Positions 8,593 through 15,410 of a DNA stretch of 64,000 bases are shown piece after piece; within the stretch, counting starts at the first letter, position 1; every line of letters starts with the position of its first letter. A program made the position numbers and the translations under genes. Under the pieces are notes generated by a model that saw only the letters and a program-made list of their open reading frames with translations, ran no database searches and was not told where the DNA came from. The stretch is from Bacteroidales bacterium UBA5197 (GTDB lineage Bacteria > Bacteroidota > Bacteroidia > Bacteroidales > Lentimicrobiaceae): assembly GCA_002412885.1 (NCBI GenBank), contig DHVX01000043.1, positions 72,721-136,720 on the forward strand, given 5' to 3'.

Positions 8593-9867
8593 ATGAACAA
8601 AAGACATTTGCAGGAAATACTGATTGACCAAAAAGAGGTATTTCAGAAAAAAACGGGCTTAATTAACCGGGAAATTCCATTGGGCAGTTATATGAATACC
8701 AGCCAGGTAGTGGTGATAACAGGAGTACGCCGATGTGGGAAGTCTTCATTATTGTTTCTGATAAAAGAGGCTTTGGGATTAAAAGAAAGCGAATATTGTT
8801 ATTGTAATTTTGATGACGAGCGAATTTCCTGGTATCCGACATTGCTCAATGATGTTTATGCACTTCATTTGGAGATGTATCGCACCGAGCCGGTTTTTTT
8901 CTTTGACGAGATACAGGAAATTCCGGGTTGGGAAAAGTTTGTCAATCGCATGTATGAACAAAATCATAAAGTGTTTGTAACCGGTTCAAATGCTACTTTA
9001 CTCAGTTCCGAAATATCCTCCTCGCTCACAGGACGAAATAAAGTGCTGGAATTATTTCCATTTTCTTTTTCTGAGTACCTTAAGTTGGACGGTAAAGAAT
9101 ATTCTATGGAGCGATTGTCAGTAAAACAAAGTTCGCTTTTAAGGAATGAACTACGCACATATCTTGAACACGGGGGCTTCCCCATTGCCATAAAAGAAAA
9201 AGATACTGAGTTTGCCCATGATTTGTTCCGCGATATACTTTACCGCGATATTGTGGTGCGTTATAAACTCACCAATGTAGAAGAAATAAAACAGATTGCA
9301 CTTTTTCTTTCATCAAATACAGGCAAAATATTTTCATACGCCACATTACAAACAGTTTCGGGATTAAAAAGCATCAGCTCGGTAAAAAACTATCTGCATT
9401 ATTATGAAGCCAGCTTTCTTTTTTACTTTCTGAAAAAGTTCGATTACTCGGTGAAAAAGCAGATTATGAACTCCCGAAAGGTTTATGCTGTTGACAATGC
9501 GATACCCAACACGCTGGGATTCAGATTTTCTGAGAATAGGGGGCGCTTACTTGAAAATACAGTTTTTATTGAATTGATGAGGAGAGGTTGCGAATTGTAT
9601 TATTTTTCGGGAAAAAATGAATGTGATTTCCTGATAAAAGAAAACCTTCAAATCACCGAAGCAATACAGGTTGTTTACGGATTAACCGCTGAAAATTACC
9701 CGCGTGAAACTGATGGGCTTTACGAAGCCATGCAGACCTTTTCAATTCCGCAAGGAACAATTATAGTTTTTGATGAATTGAATTACGATATTGATTTGCC
9801 TAACGGAGTAAGAATTATTCCGGCATATGAATGGTTGACGAGAAAAAGGGAAGAGCTTATTAATTGA
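8593..9867 (+). CDS. AAA ATPase with DUF4143 C-terminal domain
   Basis: A 424-residue P-loop ATPase of the common prokaryotic AAA/DUF4143 group. The Walker A motif is GVRRCGKSS (residues 44-52) and Walker B is FFFDEIQEI (D105, E106). Next come the sensor-like VTGSNATLLS and the LTGR segment conserved in these proteins. The C-terminal half (about 230-400) is the DUF4143 region, rich in basic and aromatic residues, with a nuclease-like segment ECDFLIKEN that resembles the E/D-xx-D-F core of PD-(D/E)xK folds. The role of this family is not established. It is transcribed alone and converges with the DEAD-box helicase gene, with only 26 bp between stops. A second family member lies at 34562-35713. 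Confidence 0.85.
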   Translation: MNKRHLQEILIDQKEVFQKKTGLINREIPLGSYMNTSQVVVITGVRRCGKSSLLFLIKEALGLKESEYCYCNFDDERISWYPTLLNDVYALHLEMYRTEPVFFFDEIQEIPGWEKFVNRMYEQNHKVFVTGSNATLLSSEISSSLTGRNKVLELFPFSFSEYLKLDGKEYSMERLSVKQSSLLRNELRTYLEHGGFPIAIKEKDTEFAHDLFRDILYRDIVVRYKLTNVEEIKQIALFLSSNTGKIFSYATLQTVSGLKSISSVKNYLHYYEASFLFYFLKKFDYSVKKQIMNSRKVYAVDNAIPNTLGFRFSENRGRLLENTVFIELMRRGCELYYFSGKNECDFLIKENLQITEAIQVVYGLTAENYPRETDGLYEAMQTFSIPQGTIIVFDELNYDIDLPNGVRIIPAYEWLTRKREELIN

Positions 9868-9893
9868 AAAACGTTATAAGTGAAGAGTGAAAC

Positions 9894-11129
9894 CTACAAT
9901 TTCTTCTTCTTTCCCTTTCGGTACTTTTCTTCGTCTTTTTCGGCTTGCTTTACCAGCGATTTCCAGTCAGATGGGCCTTCGGTGGCGGAGTCAACAATGG
10001 CTTCGTAGTCTTGTTTGTTGATTTTCAGCACAGCAACATCTTTGTCCATAAAATCCTCAATTTCCTTCAACACAGGGATTTCTTCGGTACTGCAGAATGA
10101 AATGGCAATGCCGCGTTTTGTGCCACGTCCCGTGCGGCCAACGCGGTGAACGTAATTTTCTGCCTTCTCGGGCATATCGTAATTAACAACGTACTCCACA
10201 TTGGCAATATCAATACCCCTGGCACTTACATCGGTGGCAATCAGAATCATAAACTTCCCGTCTCTGAAATCGTTAAGCGTATGGAATCGTACTTTTTGTT
10301 CTATGTCTCCGTGCATGGTTCTGCTTTGAATGCCAACCCTTTCAAGCGCAGCACGTACCCTTTCGGCCCTGATTTTCGTCCGAACAAAAACCAGTATCTT
10401 AACTTCAGGATGATCATTGATAAGCTTTTCCAGAAAAAATCGTTTGTCATCCATCTCAATAAAAGCAACGCTGTGGTCCACATTTTTTGAAACGGGATCT
10501 TTGGGCGAAACCTGAATACGAATGGCATTTTTCACCAGCGAATAAGCCAGTTTTTTAATTTCTGTATTGATGGTTGCGGAGAAAAACAGGGTTTGTCTTC
10601 GCTCGGGCAGTTTTTTAACCAGAAACCTTATGTCGTTGATAAAACCCAGATCAAGCATATGATCGGCTTCGTCAAGCACAAGAATCTGAAGGGCATTGAG
10701 ATTGATAAATCGCTGACTGGTTAAATCGAACATTCTTCCGGGTGTAGCCACCAGAATATCTATTCCCTTTTCAAGTCTTTCAATTTGTGGTTCCTGCTCC
10801 ACGCCACCATGTACGCATAAGGTTTTTACGCCGGTTCCTTTGCCAAGTGTGTTGAAAACAGAGGTAATCTGCATGGCAAGTTCACGGGTAGGAACCATAA
10901 CCATGCAGCGGATTCCATCTTCACGTCGCTTGTTTTTCATCAACAGGTTAAGGATGGGAATCACAAAAGCGGCTGTTTTTCCGGTTCCGGTTTGGGCAAT
11001 AGCCAGCACATCTTCGCCCCTGAGAACAGGCGGTATGGCCTTAAACTGAATGTCAGTTGGACGGGTAAAGCCTGCAGCTGCCAGGTTGTTTTTTATGACT
11101 GCTTCAAAGTCGGAGTCTGCGAATTTCAT
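9894..11129 (-). CDS. DEAD-box RNA helicase (RhlE-like)
   Basis: An ATP-dependent RNA helicase of 411 residues. In order it shows the Q motif (TRPTDIQFKAIPP), motif I AQTGTGKT (residues 45-52), PTRELA, motif II DEAD (VLDEADHMLD), motif III SAT, and in the second RecA domain the ARGIDI and HRVGRTGR motifs. The tail is short and lysine-rich (EEKYRKGKKKKL), a typical RNA-affinity extension. These proteins unwind structured RNA in ribosome assembly or mRNA turnover. The RhlE-like assignment rests on overall layout and the short tail, and other DEAD subgroups cannot be excluded. A 1.3-kb repeat-rich gap separates it from the divergent toxin-antitoxin genes. Confidence 0.93.
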   Translation of the reverse strand: MKFADSDFEAVIKNNLAAAGFTRPTDIQFKAIPPVLRGEDVLAIAQTGTGKTAAFVIPILNLLMKNKRREDGIRCMVMVPTRELAMQITSVFNTLGKGTGVKTLCVHGGVEQEPQIERLEKGIDILVATPGRMFDLTSQRFINLNALQILVLDEADHMLDLGFINDIRFLVKKLPERRQTLFFSATINTEIKKLAYSLVKNAIRIQVSPKDPVSKNVDHSVAFIEMDDKRFFLEKLINDHPEVKILVFVRTKIRAERVRAALERVGIQSRTMHGDIEQKVRFHTLNDFRDGKFMILIATDVSARGIDIANVEYVVNYDMPEKAENYVHRVGRTGRGTKRGIAISFCSTEEIPVLKEIEDFMDKDVAVLKINKQDYEAIVDSATEGPSDWKSLVKQAEKDEEKYRKGKKKKL

Positions 11130-11270
11130 GGAATATCTATATTGAAAAGTGGGCCATTGCGATCATAGATGGCCGGGTGCAAAGTTACGGCACTTCGACT
11201 TCGCTTCGACAGGGCGGTTTATTTGGGTATAACCTACTTTGATGTGTTGGTAAATAGAGCATCTTTTATT

Positions 11271-12065
11271 CGCCCCCTTCGGGGACGTCGTTTCTTATTT
11301 CCATCCGCCAACCATGGGTTCCACTGCGCTGCACCCACGGTTATTTGAAATTCGCCCCCTTCGGGGACTGTTTCATCACATCTGCTTACCGTTCGCTCTC
11401 TTCGGGAAGTAATCGGAGCGCCGAAGGTGCTCAATAACTATTACATTTGTTGAACTTTTCGCTGAACTCACGGTAAGAAAGGAAATTTATTCGCCCCCTT
11501 CGGGGACGTCGTTTCTTATTTCCATCCGCCAACCGTGGGTTCCACTGCGCTGCATCCACGGTTATTTGAAATTTGCCCCCTTCGGGGACGGTTTCATCAC
11601 ATCTGCTTACCGTTCGCTCTCTTCGGGAAGTAATCGGAGCGCCGAAGGTGCTTAATAACTATTACATTTGTTGAACTTTTCGCTGAACTCACGGTAAGAA
11701 AGGAAATTTATTCGCCCCCTTCGGGGACGTCGTTTCCTAGATTCATCCGCCAACCGTGGGTTCCACTGCGTTGCACCCACGGTTATTTGAAATTCGCCCC
11801 CTTCGGGGACGGTTTCTTCATATCTGCTTACCGTTCGCTCTCTTCGGGAAGTAATCGGAGCGCCGAAGGTGCTTAATAACTATTACATTTGTTGAACTTT
11901 TCGCTGAACTCACGGTAAGAAAGGAAATTTATTCGCCCCCTTCGGGGACGTCGTTTCTTATTTCCATCCGCCAACCGTGGGTTCCACTGCGTTGCACCCA
12001 CGGTTATTTGAAATTCGCCCCCTTCGGGGACGGTTTCTTCATATCTGCCAGATGTTCGTTGACTT
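11271..12065. repeat. 221-bp tandem repeat array (about 3.6 copies)
   Basis: Units begin at 11271, 11492, 11713 and 11934, exactly 221 bp apart, and the fourth breaks off near 12050. Each unit contains cgcccccttcggggacg hairpins, a 10-bp inverted repeat AACCGTGGGT / ACCCACGGTT around a 13-base loop, and the phrase gttcgctctcttcgggaagtaatcgg. Copies differ at scattered positions only (for example ccaaccatggg in copy 1 and ccaaccgtggg in the others). Open frames inside it repeat with the unit and are not considered genes. Confidence 0.93.
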
Positions 12066-12095
12066 CGGGGGAAGTAATCGGAAGCGCCTGAGAAA

Positions 12096-12310
12096 CTCAA
12101 TAACAATAACCATAAGTGGAGCACTTCAAAGAACCCGCGCTAAGGTACGGAAGGATAAAGTCAACTGCAGCCCCAAAGGGAAGTAAGGTTTCAGAGCGCC
12201 GAAGGTGCTCAATAACAATAACCGTGGGTGGAGCTCTTCGCGGAACCCACGGCTACGAATGATGCAGGTAACTGCAGCCCTGAAAGGGTTGAACCGGACG
12301 ACATTTCAAC
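12096..12310. repeat. Two degenerate, shorter repeat units
   Basis: Units beginning CTCAATAACAATAACC at 12096 and 12208 (112 bp apart) continue the array in diverged form. The second has an 8-bp stem CCGTGGGT (12222-12229) / ACCCACGG (12245-12252), the same core as the 221-bp units. Both carry aactgcagccc near their ends. Confidence 0.7.
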
Positions 12311-12398
12311 TGGCATAACTCTTTCCCAATAAGGCATAAAAATTAAAGTATAGTTCTATGCGATGGGTCATTTTAGAAATAAGCGCAACTTGAAAATA

Positions 12399-12416
12399 GT
12401 TTCATTATAATGAAAC
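12399..12416. promoter_or_regulatory. Perfect 18-bp palindrome, likely HigA operator
   Basis: GTTTCATTATAATGAAAC is identical to its reverse complement. It ends 8 bp before the -7 box of the toxin-antitoxin operon and so covers the -33 region, where binding by the HTH antitoxin would block transcription. Autoregulation by the antitoxin is typical of HigBA systems; binding here is inferred. Confidence 0.75.
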
Positions 12417-12424
12417 AATTTGTG

Positions 12425-12432
12425 TAACTTTG
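12425..12432 (+). promoter_or_regulatory. -7 box of the toxin-antitoxin operon
   Basis: TAACTTTG matches TAnnTTTG and lies 20 bp upstream of the toxin start codon, beside the 18-bp palindrome. Confidence 0.6.
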
Positions 12433-12452
12433 CTCTTTCAAGTATCAAATGA

Positions 12453-12812
12453 ATGGACAAACTTTTTGACGTTGTGTTTTTAGACGAGACTTTTCAGTTT
12501 CTCAGCAATCTTGAAAAAAAGCATTATGAGAAAATTATTTTCAATATTCGTAAAGCTCAGTCAAGACATGACCCTGAACTATTCAAAAAACTAAAAGATG
12601 AAATCTGGGAGTTCAGAACTCTTTATCAAGGACTTCATTACAGATTGTTTGCATTTTGGGACAAGACAGATTCTGGAAATACTCTTGTGATTGCAACCCA
12701 TGGAATTGTGAAGAAAACCAGTAGAGCACCTGACAACGAAATCCAAAAAGCAAAGCAAGTTCGTTCACGATATTTTGATGACAAAGAAATCACAAAAAAG
12801 ACAAAGAAATGA
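12453..12812 (+). CDS. HigB-like (Gp49/RelE-superfamily) toxin
   Basis: A 119-residue protein resembling the phage-derived Gp49-like HigB toxins, which are ribosome-dependent or free mRNA endoribonucleases. Visible family features are the N-terminal FDVVFLDETFQFLSNL, the basic LFKKLKDEIWEFRTLYQGLHYRLFAFW core, and LVIATHGIVKKTSRAP followed by a helix with AKQVRSRYF. The gene comes first, ahead of its antitoxin, the reverse order typical of higBA loci. Its stop overlaps the antitoxin start (ATGA), which indicates translational coupling. The upstream ATG at 12449 is out of frame. Confidence 0.88.
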   Translation: MDKLFDVVFLDETFQFLSNLEKKHYEKIIFNIRKAQSRHDPELFKKLKDEIWEFRTLYQGLHYRLFAFWDKTDSGNTLVIATHGIVKKTSRAPDNEIQKAKQVRSRYFDDKEITKKTKK

Positions 12813-13123
12813 AAACACATACTTTAGACGAAGTTCAAGACAAACTCATCGGGAAAATCGGAACTCCGGACCGCGACAGATTTGAATTTGAATTACAAAT
12901 GGACTTAATCGGACAAGCTATCAAACAGACCCGGCAAGAGCGAAAATTAACCCAGGAAGAACTTGGGAAACTTATTGGCGTGCAGAAAGCTCAAATCTCA
13001 AGAATTGAGAATAATGCCAGTAATGTTACCATTGAAACCCTTTTGAGAGTATTTAATGCTTTACAAGCGAAAGTAAAGTTTAGTGTGGAATTGCCACATT
13101 TCAAAATAAGTTTTGGACAATAA
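12809..13123 (+). CDS. HigA-like XRE-family antitoxin
   Basis: A 104-residue antitoxin and probable autorepressor. A Cro/C1-type helix-turn-helix occupies about residues 32-88: IKQTRQERKLTQEELGKLIG, then VQKAQISRIENNASNVTIETLLRVFNAL. The N-terminal 30 residues and the short C-terminal strand (KVKFSVELPHFKI) would contact the toxin or the dimer partner. It overlaps the toxin stop by 4 bp. The 18-bp palindrome in the shared promoter is its likely DNA site. Confidence 0.9.
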   Translation: MKTHTLDEVQDKLIGKIGTPDRDRFEFELQMDLIGQAIKQTRQERKLTQEELGKLIGVQKAQISRIENNASNVTIETLLRVFNALQAKVKFSVELPHFKISFGQ

Positions 13124-13144
13124 CTCACACTCATAACAACTCCT

Positions 13145-13205
13145 TTGCCCAATAGCCTAAAAATAACATATTCAATCGGCAGGGCTTCAATGAAGCATTG
13201 GGCAA
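13145..13205. repeat. Spaced inverted repeat after higBA
   Basis: TTGCCCAAT at 13145-13153 and ATTGGGCAA at 13197-13205 form a 9-bp inverted repeat with a 43-base interior. It lies between the convergent antitoxin and amidase genes. There is no T-run, so a terminator role is uncertain. Confidence 0.4.
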
Positions 13206-13239
13206 TCAGAACAGCATAGCCGAAAGCCTCACTCCATCA

Positions 13240-14043
13240 TCATAAATTAATCGTAAAATCGTCCCAGTCAAGCCCAACAGCAAACCTTTCGCGGAAAGCG
13301 GACAGCTCCTGATAATCAAGCACAACAGTGTCAGAAAAGGGTTTGTTTACCGGCGCACATACCAGCGACCGGCCTTTGAAATCAAGTACCATTGAATTTC
13401 CGCTGTGGGGAATGCCTTTCCCGTCTTCACCAATACGGTTTACACCAACACAATATGCCTGATTTTCAATGGCTCTGGCGGTAAGCAGCGTTTTCCAGAC
13501 ATAATTGCGGCTTGCAGGCCAGTTGGCAACATAAAACATCAGGTCGTACTCATATTTTCCGTCAATAATGCGGTTTTTGCTCCATACCGGGAAACGCAGA
13601 TCATAGCAGATCAGAGGACGGATTTTCCAGCCATGCAACTCAACCACAAGTGGTTTATCACCTGCACTGAAGTGCTGATGTTCATTTCCCATCCTGAAAA
13701 GGTGACGTTTGTCGGTGGTTTCAAAAGTGCCGTCGGCTTTCATCCAGATTATACGGTTGAAGTGTTTGCCTTCATCCTCAATGGCAATGCTGCCTGCAAT
13801 TACACAGTCGTATTTTGCCGCGTTGTTTGCCATCCACTGCATAACTAAGCCATTCATAGGCTCTGAGATCTCTGCAGGGTTCATCACAAATCCTGTGGCA
13901 AACATTTCGGGCAGAATAATCAGATCGGGTCTGCCGTTTAAAATTTCCAGTTCGCGGGTGAAATAAGCAAGATTCTTCGGCTTGTCAGCCCATTCCAGTG
14001 GCGCCTGGATGATTGATACGCGTAATGGTTCTATTGGTGTCAT
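13240..14043 (-). CDS. Omega-amidase-like carbon-nitrogen hydrolase (YafV/NIT2 type)
   Basis: A 267-residue nitrilase-superfamily hydrolase. The catalytic triad is visible as E46 (ILPEMFATGF), K112 (TTDKRHLF) and C146 (ICYDLRFPVWSKN). The FPVWS context after the cysteine and the GMxNE-like MGNEHQHFSAGD stretch fit the YafV/Nit2 branch, which hydrolyses 2-oxoglutaramate and 2-oxosuccinamate to the oxoacid and ammonia. It lies 39 bp downstream of a class I aminotransferase on the same strand. That pairing makes biochemical sense, because glutamine transamination produces the amide that this enzyme would clear. Substrate is inferred from family and context. Confidence 0.88.
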   Translation of the reverse strand: MTPIEPLRVSIIQAPLEWADKPKNLAYFTRELEILNGRPDLIILPEMFATGFVMNPAEISEPMNGLVMQWMANNAAKYDCVIAGSIAIEDEGKHFNRIIWMKADGTFETTDKRHLFRMGNEHQHFSAGDKPLVVELHGWKIRPLICYDLRFPVWSKNRIIDGKYEYDLMFYVANWPASRNYVWKTLLTARAIENQAYCVGVNRIGEDGKGIPHSGNSMVLDFKGRSLVCAPVNKPFSDTVVLDYQELSAFRERFAVGLDWDDFTINL

Positions 14044-14082
14044 ATAATTGTTGTTATGGTGGTCTTAGTCAAGATGCTCAGT

Positions 14083-15240
14083 TTAAATCCGGCAGAGAAT
14101 TTCGGCAGCTTTCTCAAGTGTTTCGGTAGTTTTGGCAAAACAGAAACGGAGCATTTTATTGTCTTCCTGATTATGATAAAACGGAGAAACAGGAACCGAT
14201 GCAATTTTAAACTCACGGGTTATGCGCTCAGCAAATGCCATCTCTTTTTCATCACTGATTTTGCTGTAATTCAGAAGCTGAAAATATGTTCCTGAGGCTG
14301 GAGATGCTTTAAACCGAGATACTTTTATAAGATTGAGGAAAAAATCTCTTTTTTCCTGATAAAAACTTCCCAGATTGATGTAATTCTCAGGATTTTTGAG
14401 ATATTCCGCAATGGCATATTGCACCGGAGTGTTCACTGCAAAAACAACAAACTGATGTACTTTCCTGAATTCGGCAGTTAGCTGTGGCGGTGCCAGCACA
14501 AATCCGCATTTCCATCCGGTGGCGTGAAAAGTCTTTCCAAAAGAGCCGGTAATCAGCGTTTTAGATGCAAGTGCAGGATATTTGCAAACGCTCTCATGGG
14601 TAAGTCCGTCAAAGATCAGATGTTCGTAAACTTCATCGCTCAGCAAAAGTATATCCCGGTTTTTTAACAGGGTTTCAAGTTTTTTAAGGTCTTTTGATCT
14701 GATGACAGTTCCCGTTGGATTATGCGGCGAATTGATAATGATCATTCTGGTGCTGCCAGTGATCAGAGAGGGGAAGGTTTCCCAGTTGATGGAATAGTCC
14801 GGCGCTTGAAGCCGTGCATATTTCACCATTCCTCCCTGAAGCATAATTGCCGGGCCATAGCTATCGTAAGCAGGTTCCAGAATAATGACTTCATCGCCCG
14901 GGCGGATAAACGCCGCAATAATGCTGAACAAGCCTTGTGTGGCGCCGGCTGTAATTGTTATCTCGGTTTCGGGATGGTATTTTGCACCGTACTTTTTCTC
15001 AAACATTTCAGAAATGCCTTCGCGCAAAGGTAAAATCCCGGGCATGGGAGCGTATTGATTGTGCCCTTTTTTCATGTTGCTGTTCACCAGTTTAATAAGC
15101 TCTTCCGAAACCGGAAAATCAGGGAAACCTTGTGAAAGATTAAGGGCATTGTGTTCTCTGGCAAGGGCCGACATAACCGCGAAAATACTGGTTCCCGTAA
15201 ACGGAAGTTTTGAAACAATTGTGCCGGTGTATTTTTCCAT
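14083..15240 (-). CDS. Methionine/glutamine aminotransferase (YbdL-like, class I PLP)
   Basis: A PLP-dependent fold type I aminotransferase of 385 residues. The frame is open to 15288, but I chose the start at 15240 (MEKYTGTIVSKLPFTGTSIF), where family alignment normally begins. Features: LNLSQGFPDFP substrate-loop motif near the N-terminus, AGATQGLFSIIAAF phosphate-binding region, NSPHNPTGT, SDEVYEHL, and the Schiff-base lysine in SFGKTFHATGWKCGF. This wording matches the methionine/kynurenine/glutamine transaminase group (YbdL, CCBL). With the downstream omega-amidase it would form a methionine-salvage or glutamine-transaminase couple, transferring the amino group from glutamine to oxoacids such as 4-methylthio-2-oxobutyrate. 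Confidence 0.9.
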   Translation of the reverse strand: MEKYTGTIVSKLPFTGTSIFAVMSALAREHNALNLSQGFPDFPVSEELIKLVNSNMKKGHNQYAPMPGILPLREGISEMFEKKYGAKYHPETEITITAGATQGLFSIIAAFIRPGDEVIILEPAYDSYGPAIMLQGGMVKYARLQAPDYSINWETFPSLITGSTRMIIINSPHNPTGTVIRSKDLKKLETLLKNRDILLLSDEVYEHLIFDGLTHESVCKYPALASKTLITGSFGKTFHATGWKCGFVLAPPQLTAEFRKVHQFVVFAVNTPVQYAIAEYLKNPENYINLGSFYQEKRDFFLNLIKVSRFKASPASGTYFQLLNYSKISDEKEMAFAERITREFKIASVPVSPFYHNQEDNKMLRFCFAKTTETLEKAAEILCRI

Positions 15241-15347
15241 ATCAGGGAATTTTGGTAATTCGCAAATATAAGGAAATATAAATTCCATTGACGTGTATCA
15301 GCACACTCATTTATACATTGTTCGCCCACATGTTCACCATCGTTTCT

Positions 15348-15355
15348 TATCTTTG
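15348..15355 (+). promoter_or_regulatory. Putative polA -7 box
   Basis: TATCTTTG fits TAnnTTTG, 55 bp upstream of the polA start. No well-spaced -33 box was found. Confidence 0.4.
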
Positions 15356-15410
15356 CTGATTAAGTTTGCCTCTTTTTAATTCCTGATTTATCTTTCTAAA
15401 AACAATACAC

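Noticed and set aside
11873..12186. Short open frames in the tandem repeat array
   Set aside because: They repeat with the 221-bp unit, have no family resemblance and lie on both strands. They are by-products of the repeat.
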